Counted from the stretch's first letter, positions 1-7,234 are shown. The stretch is 15,709 nt of DNA from MGR-bin208 sp043779285 (GCA_043779285.1 JAYWEL010000271.1:1-15709); one strand, 5' to 3'. The notes: generated from the sequence alone by a model not told the origin. Numbers and translations: made by a program.

Positions 1-24
1 AGTCCAATGCGCTTTTCTGCGGTA

Positions 25-107
25 TAATACCATCTAAGATTTACACATAGTCCCTGCCCGTCCAGTCAGGCGGGCGTTGGACTATTTAGTAAATCAAGAT
101 GGTATTA
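25..107. repeat. Long imperfect palindrome (dispersed-repeat type)
   Basis: Two arms of about 36 bases (25-60 and 71-107) are inverted copies around a 10-base loop. The outer 11 bases pair perfectly (25-35 with 97-107). Inner blocks pair at 38-42/91-95, 47-53/79-85 and 56-60/71-75. The GC-rich centre resembles the centre of the palindrome inside the metalloprotease gene at 11516-11553, which suggests a dispersed family. Bases 21-31 (ggtataatacc) are themselves a small perfect palindrome, and bases 1-10 resemble part of the right arm inverted, so another degenerate copy may lie to the left. Pairing is seen directly; membership of a family is inferred. Confidence 0.75.
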
Positions 108-174
108 CTTGTTCAATAATTATTTTTAAAACTTTGGATTATTTTAGTAGGTTACATAACTAAAATTAGTAGCA

Positions 175-540
175 ATGAAAACTTTAATCCCTTCCAAAGT
201 AGCCGAAATCATTTTCGGATTAATCATTGGCATGTTTGGCGTTTTTCATTTCATGGACGTTGAAGGCATGTCGGCAAAAATACCTGCTTTTATGCCCGGC
301 TCAGCATCAATATGGGTATATATAACGGGATCGATGCTATTGCTTGCCGCCATTTCTATTATTACCGGTAAACAAAAAATGTTGGCATCCTATTTATTAG
401 CAGCCATGTTATTGACCATTGCATTAACAGTTCATTTAAAATCTGTGGTGGATGGCAGTGAACAGGCCATGGGGCAAATACTAAAAGATGTTGCTATGGC
501 CATGGGTGCTATTCTTATTGCAAACCGATCAGACAAATAG
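175..540 (+). CDS. DoxX-like small integral membrane protein
   Basis: A 121-residue, very hydrophobic protein with four likely membrane helices at about residues 9-29, 45-64, 68-88 and 98-116. The short loops, the FGVFHF stretch in helix 1, and the loop motif near residues 37-42 (PAFMPG) followed by WVYITG match the DoxX/DoxX-like family of four-helix inner-membrane proteins. The biochemical role of most members is unknown, so no substrate is proposed. The ATG at 175 starts the protein just before helix 1, and there is no clear Shine-Dalgarno sequence. The gene stands alone on the plus strand and ends at a strong terminator shared with the converging dehydrogenase gene. I saw no convincing promoter between the upstream palindrome and the start. 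Confidence 0.7.
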   Translation: MKTLIPSKVAEIIFGLIIGMFGVFHFMDVEGMSAKIPAFMPGSASIWVYITGSMLLLAAISIITGKQKMLASYLLAAMLLTIALTVHLKSVVDGSEQAMGQILKDVAMAMGAILIANRSDK

Positions 541-556
541 TTACTTGACTAGTCTT

Positions 557-587
557 AAAAAACCCCAACGATTTGCCGGGGTTTTTT
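557..587. terminator. Bidirectional Rho-independent terminator
   Basis: Stem aaaaaacccc (557-566) pairs perfectly with ggggtttttt (578-587) around an 11-base loop. It lies 17 bases after the DoxX-like stop and 7 bases beyond the end of the converging dehydrogenase gene. The A run on one side and T run on the other let it act on both strands. Confidence 0.85.
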
Positions 588-593
588 AATTTT

Positions 594-1415
594 TTAAACA
601 AACAAATCGTTATATAAATGCCCCCCGGGAATTACAGCATATTTATCCAAATCGGTAATTCCTTCCTCGGCCAATACTTGTTCATCTATAAATAAATTAC
701 CAGTGCAGGAAGTAGAAGATCTTTTTAAAATATAAAAAGCCGTGTCTGATAAGATATCTGTGGTGCGGCTCATATTAATCAATGCCTGACCCCCTAATAA
801 GTTTTTAACTGCTGCTGTTGCAATAGTAGTACGTGGCCACAAAGAGTTTGCGGCAATATTGTATTTTTTTAATTCAGCTGCCCATCCAATCGTCATCATG
901 CTCATGTTGAATTTCGTCAACGTATAGGCTAAATGATTTTCAAACCATTTAGGCTCCATATTCAATGGAGGGGACAACGTCAATATATGTCCATTAGATG
1001 ATTTTTTTAGAAATGGAATGCAGGCTTTCGCAACAAAGAAAGTTCCCCGCACATTTACATCATGCATCAAATTCCATCGCTTGGTTTCTGTTTGTTCGGT
1101 ATTACTTAGCGAAATAGCCGATGCATTATTGATCAGGATATCAATACCGCCAAATGTTTCAACGGCTTTATCTACAACGGCCTGTATTTGCTCTTCGAAT
1201 CGTATATCGCATTGCATAGCCAGGGCATTGCCACCCACTGCTTTCATTTCTTCAGCAGCCGAAAAAATGGTTCCCCCTAAACGTGGATCTTCCTCAACCG
1301 ACTTGGCGGCGATAACGATATTAGCCCCTTCTGATGCAAGTTTTAGTCCAATTGCTTTACCAATACCCCTGCTTGCCCCGGTGATCAACACTGTTTTATC
1401 TTTAAATACCATCAT
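594..1415 (-). CDS. Short-chain dehydrogenase/reductase, HSDL2-like
   Basis: A 273-residue classical-type SDR with a Rossmann fold. The cofactor motif TGASRGIG is at 12-19 and NNAS at 96-99. The active-site tetrad is visible as Asn121 (NVRG), Ser148 (LSPP), Tyr164 and Lys168 (YTLTK). Several stretches match hydroxysteroid dehydrogenase-like protein 2 (HSDL2) in particular: GANIVIAAK, GGIDILINNASAISL, ACIPFLKKS, the LSPPLN block around the catalytic Ser, and an EEGI-containing C-terminus. Animal HSDL2 adds a C-terminal SCP2 lipid-carrier domain, which is absent here. The substrate is unknown; an NAD(P)-dependent oxidoreductase acting on a fatty or sterol-like carbonyl is a guess from the family. 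There are two adjacent ATG codons at the start. The gene is monocistronic and ends at the shared terminator. Confidence 0.9.
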   Translation of the reverse strand: MMVFKDKTVLITGASRGIGKAIGLKLASEGANIVIAAKSVEEDPRLGGTIFSAAEEMKAVGGNALAMQCDIRFEEQIQAVVDKAVETFGGIDILINNASAISLSNTEQTETKRWNLMHDVNVRGTFFVAKACIPFLKKSSNGHILTLSPPLNMEPKWFENHLAYTLTKFNMSMMTIGWAAELKKYNIAANSLWPRTTIATAAVKNLLGGQALINMSRTTDILSDTAFYILKRSSTSCTGNLFIDEQVLAEEGITDLDKYAVIPGGHLYNDLFV

Positions 1416-1557
1416 GTACGTTTTATGTTATTAATCGCTTTATTATAGCTCGTCTTTTTTCTACTTGGTAAATTTACGAAGTGGACAGTAAATACAGCAA
1501 CCTAAAAAAAGAGAATAACTGCTCTATAATACTATAGCTTATGCATGTACATTTGTA

Positions 1558-1648
1558 TTGAAACTGATCGATACAAATCCAATCCAATATCTTAAGTAAA
1601 AATCTGTCCAACTGAAAAAACCAAAAAAATTGTATCAATTAGTTTCAA
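1558..1648. repeat. Inverted repeat, 19-bp arms
   Basis: Bases 1558-1576 and 1630-1648 are inverted copies with 17 of 19 positions matching, separated by 53 bases. The left arm also forms its own hairpin with flanking bases: atttgta at 1551-1557 pairs with tacaaat at 1572-1578. The two mismatches between the arms are transitions. No ORF lies between the arms. Confidence 0.65.
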
Positions 1649-1696
1649 GCTGAAGCCCGTTTCGATCTAATCCCTGTGAAAACTAAACCTTGAAGA

Positions 1697-1738
1697 AACC
1701 AAATTATTCGATATCCTAACAAAAAAACTAATTTGGTT
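1697..1738. repeat. Perfect 10-bp inverted repeat
   Basis: aaccaaatta (1697-1706) and taatttggtt (1729-1738) are exact inverted copies around a 22-base loop. The repeat lies 22 bases from the next hairpin, the terminator at 1761. There is no U-tract on either side, so it is unlikely to be a terminator itself. Confidence 0.6.
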
Positions 1739-1760
1739 AACGCTCAACCCTACTGTATTT

Positions 1761-1783
1761 AAACCCCGCATAAAACGGGGTTT
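1761..1783. terminator. Terminator of the aldo/keto reductase gene
   Basis: aaaccccg (1761-1768) pairs with cggggttt (1776-1783) around a 7-base loop, 7 bases beyond the reductase stop codon. The T-rich tail is longer on the plus-strand side than on the minus-strand side that serves the gene, so efficiency is uncertain. Confidence 0.75.
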
Positions 1784-1790
1784 TTGTTTT

Positions 1791-2780
1791 TTAGTACTCA
1801 GGCAAGATCGGCTTGGTTTCTACAATCGCTTCTATACGCTGTATAATTTCTTCATTTAATAAATGCACGGTATCTAATGATTTTAGATTTTCAATTAACT
1901 GTCCTTTTTGGGTGGCTCCTAAAATCACGGAAGTTACATTCGGGTTTCTGATACAAAAGGCTATAGCCAGGTTTGATAGTTTGATACCTAATTCATCTGC
2001 CAGTGCCGATAGTTTTTTTACTTTATTAATTTTATTATCGACCATCCACTGATTTTTTAACCATTCTAATCCGGCAATACCAAATCTGCTTTCTTCCGGA
2101 ATACTGTTCGTGTACTTTCCGGTTAAAAATCCAGAAGCAAGGGGGCTCCAGATGGTTGTACCCATTCCAACTGTATTAAATATCCCCAGGTATTCATTTT
2201 CCATTTTATTTCTTTCAAACAAATTGTATTGAGGTTGTTCTACAACCGGACCAATTAACCCAAGTTGGCTTGCAACCCGGTGAGCTTCCATAATTTCAAC
2301 CCCACTCCACTCACTTGTTCCCCAATATAAAATTTTCCCTTGCTGAATAAGTTGATGCATTGTCCAAACCACTTCCTCCATGGGTGTTCTTTTATCGGGT
2401 CGGTGACAATAAAATAAATCAAGATAATCCACCTGCAATCTCTTTAATGCTTCATGGCAGGCTTCTGTTAAATGTTTCCGGCTTAAGCCTGTTTGATTAG
2501 GTTTGTTTTCTTTTCCACGCCATCCAAAAAAAGCCTTACTGCTTATAACGACTGAAGTGCGGTCCCAGTTTTTTTGTTTCAATATTTTGCCCATCAATAA
2601 TTCACTTTCACCCAATGCATACACTTCGGCATTGTCGAAAAAATTAACCCCATGATCATATGCAATGCCCATTAATTCATCCGCTGTTTTAAGATCAATC
2701 TGTTTGTGGAAACTAATCCAACTGCCAAATGAAAGTGCACTTAACTGAAGGCCGGTCTTGCCCATATACCTGTATTCCAT
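1791..2780 (-). CDS. Aldo/keto reductase, Kv-beta-like (AKR6 type)
   Basis: A 329-residue (alpha/beta)8-barrel NADPH-dependent oxidoreductase. The AKR catalytic tetrad is complete: Asp49 and Tyr54 (DNAEVY), Lys82 (SSKAFF) and His126 (YCHRPD). The opening MEYRYMGKTGLQLSALSFGSW, the DNAEVY form of the first motif, and the cofactor region near residues 288-298 (VILGATQKGQ) match the branch that includes potassium-channel beta subunits and bacterial YghZ-like enzymes. Such enzymes reduce aldehydes and ketones; the physiological substrate here cannot be read from the sequence. Length is normal for the family. The gene is alone on its transcript, with its own terminator and a candidate promoter about 20-50 bases upstream. 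Confidence 0.92.
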   Translation of the reverse strand: MEYRYMGKTGLQLSALSFGSWISFHKQIDLKTADELMGIAYDHGVNFFDNAEVYALGESELLMGKILKQKNWDRTSVVISSKAFFGWRGKENKPNQTGLSRKHLTEACHEALKRLQVDYLDLFYCHRPDKRTPMEEVVWTMHQLIQQGKILYWGTSEWSGVEIMEAHRVASQLGLIGPVVEQPQYNLFERNKMENEYLGIFNTVGMGTTIWSPLASGFLTGKYTNSIPEESRFGIAGLEWLKNQWMVDNKINKVKKLSALADELGIKLSNLAIAFCIRNPNVTSVILGATQKGQLIENLKSLDTVHLLNEEIIQRIEAIVETKPILPEY

Positions 2781-2800
2781 AAAATTTGTTTGTTATTTGT

Positions 2801-2832
2801 TGAAGGTAGAATAACCACGATGATAAATCAAA
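2801..2832 (-). promoter_or_regulatory. Candidate promoter of the aldo/keto reductase gene
   Basis: Read on the minus strand, TTTG (2832-2829) is followed after 20 bases by TACCTTCA (2808-2801), a partial match to the Bacteroidota -33/-7 consensus TTTG / TAnnTTTG. Transcription would begin near 2797, leaving a leader of roughly 15-17 bases. The last two bases of the -7 box deviate from the consensus. Confidence 0.4.
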
Positions 2833-2885
2833 ACACTTAATAAAGAGTTGAATATTTTAATCAAAAAGTAAAAAATAAATTGACT

Positions 2886-3464
2886 TTAGTCCGGAAGAGA
2901 TTCGCTGGGTACTATAACAGTACCGGTTGGCATATTTATTTTATACCAGCTAAGATCCTGCCCTGCTTCCAATCCCTTTTCGCCATATATGCGTTTATCT
3001 TTTGTATGAATCCAGACCGGTTTATCGGTATAAAATTTTTGCAAATTTTGATTCCACCACAATTCAGGACTTCTCAACGTATCTCCCTTTACACTAAAAA
3101 CAACTACACTATCCCGTAAAAAAACCATATTGAGATTATCAAAATATTTTCCATACCGGGCATTCAATTGATTCTCGATTTTAATGCTGTCGTTGTAAAA
3201 ATCAACATGGATCGACTTTGGAAATTCATAATAAGCGGTATCCTCCTGGTAACGTAACATCAACGGCGCAGTCATCCTGGCTTTTACAATTCCACCCTGG
3301 CTGATCAGTGTATTGATATGTACAGCTTCTTCAACCATCGAAACTTTTTCAAACATTTCTTTTAAAGCCTTCTCATCATTTTCGCATCCCAAAGCAAAAC
3401 AGCAGCTCATAAATAAAGCTGCTGAAATGAATTTGTTTTTAATATCTAGGTAAAAATTATTCAT
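2886..3464 (-). CDS. lptC: LPS export system protein LptC (lipoprotein form)
   Basis: A 192-residue protein with an N-terminal hydrophobic segment (about 12-26) and a likely lipoprotein cysteine at Cys27 (FALGC, followed by END); Cys21 is an alternative. The rest is the beta-rich LptC/OstA-like fold: a VEEAVHINTLISQGGIVKAR strand region near 46-65, a YEFPKSIHVDFYND segment, then short beta hairpins through DTLRSPELWWNQ and DKRIYGEKG. LptC couples the LptB2FG transporter in the inner membrane to the periplasmic LptA bridge that carries lipopolysaccharide outward. It is the last gene of the minus-strand cluster. Its ATG overlaps the end of the preceding barrel gene by 8 bases, which suggests coupled translation. 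The assignment rests on remembered family pattern and context, since LptC is poorly conserved. Confidence 0.78.
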   Translation of the reverse strand: MNNFYLDIKNKFISAALFMSCCFALGCENDEKALKEMFEKVSMVEEAVHINTLISQGGIVKARMTAPLMLRYQEDTAYYEFPKSIHVDFYNDSIKIENQLNARYGKYFDNLNMVFLRDSVVVFSVKGDTLRSPELWWNQNLQKFYTDKPVWIHTKDKRIYGEKGLEAGQDLSWYKINMPTGTVIVPSESLPD

Positions 3465-4848
3465 ATCTCGTTTTTCTAAACCAGATATCGCTCAGGTTGA
3501 AACCTGCAGAAATCCGGAAATTATTATCCTTCAGCAAATTATTATTATTGCCCCGATTGATATATTCAAAGGAAAGATTGAGTCGGGTAAACTGCCCCGG
3601 ACTTAACCGGTTATAATTCGCTACCGGTAATTCAAGCCCGAAACTTACACCATATTGGGAAAGCGATTTTTTTACGTTAATATAATCAGGCCCGAAGAAA
3701 AAACCTGCACGGAATGCCACATTACTCCAGTAATTTCTGGTTGGAGTCGGTCTTAATTGACCACCAAATTTCAGTTGCCAGTTATTTTGAACTAAATCAG
3801 TTTGACCATAATATCTGTAGTTTTCCCATTGGGTTTGTACAAAATCAACACCAAACAAAAGACCTGGAGAATTTTTATCCAACATACGCTCATACACAAA
3901 GCCCACACCAAGATTGGAAGGCATGATGATATCGCCCAGGATATTTCTCTGATAAGATACACTGTCTAATGTAAAGTCACCCGCCGTGGCATTTCGAATA
4001 AATGTTTCCCTTAGTAAATCGGTACTTGCATTTAGTTTTTGCTGCAGCGATCCATACGCCCCTAACCGGATGGTAGTAGATTTATTAATATCAATCTTAT
4101 ATTGTGTACCAAAGTTTACATGCAAATTTCCATAAGATGTTTTCGTGGTATAATTAGCGTTATGGTAAGCCACCGTGTCATTCAACAAAGCCCTTTTGCT
4201 GGTATAATTTTTATTACCAAACAAGTAGCCAACATTAAAACCAACACTCCAATTTTTAAACGCAAATCCTGCTCCTGTACTTGCCAGGTATGATCCGCCA
4301 TCACCTTTAAATTCGGTTAATGCACTATCAATAGGTTTGTTCGTTAACGGATCAATCAATTTTTCTCTTTTAGTAATATGATAACCAATTCTTGAAACGG
4401 GCCGAAGACCAAAGCTCATTCCTATATTATTTTTTATAGGAATACCCATTTGCATATATGAAAAAATAGCGTTGGATGAAGTAAATTTTTCAGGGCCTGT
4501 AGTAGACTTTATAGTTCGGTTATCGAAATTGGTTCCGATATCTAAAACCACCCGTCCGGACATGGATTTTAAAGTCTTCTCTTCCAAAAAAGTTTTGAAC
4601 TGAGAATAAGATGCCGGATTATTAAAATTCACTGAAACCATATCAATAAACCCAGCTGAAATTCCACCCATTCCCCGAGTTGCAATATTGCTATTTGGCA
4701 TCAAATCGCCTATACCATATCTCGAATAAGGGGAATTATCTTGTGCTTTTGCAACATTTACAAGGAAAAGGAGAAGGGCACATATAGTCCAGCTTTTTAA
4801 AGCTAACTCATTGATTTTCTTACTAATTATTAACTTCACTAATCGCAT
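3457..4848 (-). CDS. Outer-membrane beta-barrel protein, OmpP1/FadL-like
   Basis: A 463-residue protein with a signal peptide: hydrophobic core about 19-33, likely cleavage after Ala35 (VAKA-Q). The mature N-terminus SPYSRYGIGD (39-48), followed by RGMGGISAGF and VNFNNPASY, is a hallmark of a Bacteroidota outer-membrane family related to FadL/OmpP1 transporters. The remainder alternates polar and aromatic residues as in transmembrane beta strands (for example GAYGSLQQKL, FRISAGFNLS). The substrate is unknown; hydrophobic compound uptake is only the FadL analogy. The ATG at 4848 lies inside the end of coaX (26-base overlap) and gives a rather long basic n-region. No later ATG precedes the signal core, so this start is preferred. 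The gene also overlaps lptC, and this overlap chain hints at co-regulation with LPS transport. Confidence 0.75.
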   Translation of the reverse strand: MRLVKLIISKKINELALKSWTICALLLFLVNVAKAQDNSPYSRYGIGDLMPNSNIATRGMGGISAGFIDMVSVNFNNPASYSQFKTFLEEKTLKSMSGRVVLDIGTNFDNRTIKSTTGPEKFTSSNAIFSYMQMGIPIKNNIGMSFGLRPVSRIGYHITKREKLIDPLTNKPIDSALTEFKGDGGSYLASTGAGFAFKNWSVGFNVGYLFGNKNYTSKRALLNDTVAYHNANYTTKTSYGNLHVNFGTQYKIDINKSTTIRLGAYGSLQQKLNASTDLLRETFIRNATAGDFTLDSVSYQRNILGDIIMPSNLGVGFVYERMLDKNSPGLLFGVDFVQTQWENYRYYGQTDLVQNNWQLKFGGQLRPTPTRNYWSNVAFRAGFFFGPDYINVKKSLSQYGVSFGLELPVANYNRLSPGQFTRLNLSFEYINRGNNNNLLKDNNFRISAGFNLSDIWFRKTRYE

Positions 4849-5545
4849 ATAAACCTTTAAATATTAATTCGGAGTCTGCAAATATCAACCATTTAAGGTG
4901 GGCAGCAAAATACACTAAATCACCCCCGGTTAAAAGCACGTTAAAGTTGTCGAACTTTTCGGCGTATGCAGCAATGATTCCATCGATTTCTTTGGCCATT
5001 CCCAACAGCACACCAGACTGAATATTGGTTTCTGTATCATACCCAATCAAAGGCACATTCCAGGTAGCTTTTACCAAAGGAAGTTTGGCAGTAAAATGAC
5101 TTAAGGATTTCAATCTCATCTCTAAACCCGGAGATATAGAACCACCTATTAACTGATGACGATTGTCAATAAAATTATAGGTGATGCATGACCCTAACCC
5201 AATGACCAGGTTGTTTTTACCCGGATAAAAATGAACTGCAGCGGCCGCAAGGGCAAGCCGGTCTGCACCAATGGTTTCGGGTTTGCCTACAGCACAGGTA
5301 AATGGCAGCCTGGTTAAATGACTGAGCTTATGAAATTTTGAGTTGGCCGCTAATAAGGGTTCTATTTCAGGATTATGTTCAATCACAGAAGATAAGATAG
5401 TTTTCTGTGGCTGGTATTGCTCGATTAATGACTGGATGGTTTCTACCGAATCATTAACCAATACAGTTTTTTGTATTAAATTTTCTTGTTTAAAAACGGC
5501 CGCTTTTAAACGGGTATTTCCAAAATCGAAACAGAGTGTTGTCAT
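4823..5545 (-). CDS. coaX: Type III pantothenate kinase (CoaX)
   Basis: A 240-residue ASKHA-fold kinase that phosphorylates pantothenate, the first step of coenzyme A synthesis. The nucleotide-binding motif DFGNTRLK begins at Asp7. The type III signature GADR is at 93-96, where Asp95 is the expected catalytic base. The second phosphate-binding motif (GLGSCITYNF, about 116-125) and GGSISPGL (134-141) follow, then LTGGD near the C-terminus. In many family members the second motif reads DxGTAxTxD; here the first Asp is Gly and the last Asp is Asn, which may be lineage-specific. The ATG at 5545 is chosen over an in-frame TTG one codon upstream. It lies 44 bases after the LON-domain gene, and its 3' end contains the start of the barrel gene. 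Confidence 0.93.
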   Translation of the reverse strand: MTTLCFDFGNTRLKAAVFKQENLIQKTVLVNDSVETIQSLIEQYQPQKTILSSVIEHNPEIEPLLAANSKFHKLSHLTRLPFTCAVGKPETIGADRLALAAAAVHFYPGKNNLVIGLGSCITYNFIDNRHQLIGGSISPGLEMRLKSLSHFTAKLPLVKATWNVPLIGYDTETNIQSGVLLGMAKEIDGIIAAYAEKFDNFNVLLTGGDLVYFAAHLKWLIFADSELIFKGLYAISEVNN

Positions 5546-5589
5546 CAATACTTTTTCGGTTAATAAAGAACTGCAATGTACAATGAGTC

Positions 5590-6231
5590 TTAAACATCAA
5601 AATCAAAACCTTTCAAATTTTTAAAATGCCCATTTTGCCTGATCTTCTCTTTTAAATTTTCCATAGAAACACTAAGCGGTATCATTTTCACTAAATGTCT
5701 TTTGATAAAAGCCAATCGATGCATCTCATGCATTAATAACAACATTTCAAATTCTTCGGTCATATTTAAACCAATATGATGGGCAATATCATAACTGGTA
5801 AGCTCTGCTTCTTTTTTCTTAAAATCTTTATTGACGCCTAAAATTTTATGCAGTTTTCTGACAGCTTTCATGATATCAGCCATTATTTTTTTGTTTCCCA
5901 GAAAAATGTTTTTTGGGTAACTAACAATGGCTCCTCCATATAATTTATCGGGTATTTCTTTAACCATTTCCAATATGCGAAAAATTTTATGCCCTTCGGT
6001 TTTAATATCCATCTCTCCATTTTCATATACCTGCACTATTTCTACAATCTTTATCACTGTGCCATATTCCAGAACCTTATTTTCGATTACGACCGGCATA
6101 CCAAACGGTTTTCCGGAAGCATAGCATTCTTTGACCAGTTGAATATACCTTGGTTCGAAAATGTGCAGATTCAATTGTTCGTTAGGATAAACTACGATAC
6201 CCAAAGGGAATACTGGAATAAAATTGGTCAT
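5590..6231 (-). CDS. LON peptidase substrate-binding-domain protein
   Basis: A 213-residue protein that consists of a LON N-terminal-type domain without ATPase or protease parts. The motif PVFPLGIVVYPNEQLNLHIF at 6-25, continuing EPRYIQLV, is the classic start of that domain; EYGTVIKIVEI and DIKTEGHKIFRI form its later beta strands. The C-terminal half (about 110-213) is helical and Lys-rich. Stand-alone proteins of this kind are widespread and their role is unsettled; protein or peptide binding is inferred from Lon. The frame is open further upstream to 6294, but the domain begins immediately at the ATG at 6231 and the extra 21 residues look non-conserved, so 6231 is preferred. It is the first gene of the cluster leading to coaX, the barrel gene and lptC. 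A TATATTTT box 16 bases upstream of the ATG could be a -7 element, but no -33 partner is clear. Confidence 0.85.
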   Translation of the reverse strand: MTNFIPVFPLGIVVYPNEQLNLHIFEPRYIQLVKECYASGKPFGMPVVIENKVLEYGTVIKIVEIVQVYENGEMDIKTEGHKIFRILEMVKEIPDKLYGGAIVSYPKNIFLGNKKIMADIMKAVRKLHKILGVNKDFKKKEAELTSYDIAHHIGLNMTEEFEMLLLMHEMHRLAFIKRHLVKMIPLSVSMENLKEKIRQNGHFKNLKGFDFDV

Positions 6232-6325
6232 AACATCTAATTTATAAAAAATATACAAGCTGTCCCTATTCAAAAAAGACAAAATACAATCCATTCCTTA
6301 ACTTCGGCTTTGTCAACCTACTTTT

Positions 6326-7093
6326 ATGATTAAGCTTTCCGTTTGCATTATCAGCTTTAATGAAGAGAAGAATATTGCCCGATGTATTGACTCTGTTAAA
6401 AACATTGCCGATGAAATTGTAGTGGTCGATTCTTTTTCAACAGATAAAACGGAAGCTATCTGTAAAGCATATTCGGTAAAATTTATTCAACAAAAATTTT
6501 TGGGTTACGGCAAACAAAAAAATTATGCATTGTACCAATGTTCAAACAATTTTGTTTTATCGCTGGATGCTGATGAAGCACTTAGCCCAGAATTGGATAA
6601 AAAAATAAGAAAACTAAAATCAAAAAGCCTTTTGCCGGACGGCTTCAGCATGAACCGCTTGAATTATTTCTGCGATAAATTTATACGCCATGGCCACTGG
6701 TATCCCGACAAAAAAATCAGACTGGTTAATAAACAAAAAGCAAGATGGACCGAAGCGGCCATTCATGAAGAAATAAAAATGGATACAGGTTCTTCTGTTC
6801 AGCACCTGAAAGCAGATATATTACATTACACTTATTACAGCATCGAAGAAATGATATTGCAGGGAAATAAGTTCTCGACCATTGCAGCGCAGGAAAAATT
6901 TGATCAACAAAAAAAAGCCGGAATAATCGATTTACTGATCAATCCTTTCTGGTCATTTTTTACAGGATACATTGTCAAAGCAGGATTTAGGGATGGCTTT
7001 TATGGATTCCTCATTGCCAGGATGGACGCCTATTTTACCTTTTTAAAATACGCCAAACTAATCCGTCTTCAGAGACAGCATCGAAATAAATAA
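6326..7093 (+). CDS. Family 2 glycosyltransferase, WaaE/KdtX-like
   Basis: A 255-residue GT-A fold enzyme. It opens with LSVCIISFNEEKNIARCIDS (4-23), the nucleotide-sugar binding strand and loop. VVVDSFSTD follows at 32-40, and the metal-binding DAD is at 81-83 inside LSLDADEAL. The block at about 112-136 (NYFCDKFIRHGHWYPDKKIR) is typical of the WaaE/KdtX subgroup, which adds glucose to the inner core of lipopolysaccharide. A hydrophobic, probably membrane-associated C-terminal part runs from about 205 to 240. A role in LPS core or other surface glycan synthesis fits the divergent neighbour cluster that contains lptC, but the sugar and acceptor are not known. The gene is divergent from the LON-domain gene across a 94-base gap. 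Confidence 0.88.
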   Translation: MIKLSVCIISFNEEKNIARCIDSVKNIADEIVVVDSFSTDKTEAICKAYSVKFIQQKFLGYGKQKNYALYQCSNNFVLSLDADEALSPELDKKIRKLKSKSLLPDGFSMNRLNYFCDKFIRHGHWYPDKKIRLVNKQKARWTEAAIHEEIKMDTGSSVQHLKADILHYTYYSIEEMILQGNKFSTIAAQEKFDQQKKAGIIDLLINPFWSFFTGYIVKAGFRDGFYGFLIARMDAYFTFLKYAKLIRLQRQHRNK

Positions 7094-7164
7094 TCTTCTT
7101 AATAAATATTAAATTTGGATGTATATTAAAATGTCGAGGCCATACTGTTCTCAATTAAAATATA

Positions 7165-7234
7165 GCCACGAAGGCACTAAGACACGAAGGAACACAAAGA
7201 AGAAAAAACCTTAGCGTCTTAGCGACTTCGTGGC
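7165..7234. repeat. Palindromic repeat, 26-bp arms
   Basis: Bases 7165-7190 and 7209-7234 are inverted copies with 22 of 26 positions matching, around an 18-base A-rich loop. The left arm itself contains two near-direct copies of cacgaagg. Sequences of this kind (gccacgaag...ctaagac...) recur between genes in many environmental Bacteroidota genomes; that statement is from memory. It lies in the 240-bp gap between the glycosyltransferase and MeaB genes, 71 bases after the former. It could stabilise transcript ends, but there is no terminator-like T tract. Confidence 0.8.

Larger units (their letters stand above)
1416..1790. other. Gene-free gap, 375 bp, between two minus-strand genes
   Basis: No credible coding region is seen on either strand. 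The gap must hold the promoter of the dehydrogenase gene, but I found no good TAnnTTTG match close to its start. It holds two separate inverted repeats (1558-1648 and 1697-1738) and the terminator of the aldo/keto reductase gene (1761-1783). A small untranslated RNA or the remains of a mobile element would fit, but neither is demonstrated. Confidence 0.6.

Noticed and set aside
1018..1434. 138-residue plus-strand open frame opposite the dehydrogenase gene
   Set aside because: It lies almost wholly antisense to a gene with complete SDR motifs, and its translation is a low-complexity Ser/Pro/Ile mixture without domains.
5343..5624. 93-residue plus-strand open frame across the coaX 5' end and the LON-domain gene 3' end
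   Set aside because: It overlaps two real genes on the other strand and has no signal peptide, domain or promoter.
6319..6326. TACTTTTA as a -7 box for the glycosyltransferase gene
   Set aside because: The box includes the first base of the ATG, so transcription would start inside the gene; there is no -33 partner.
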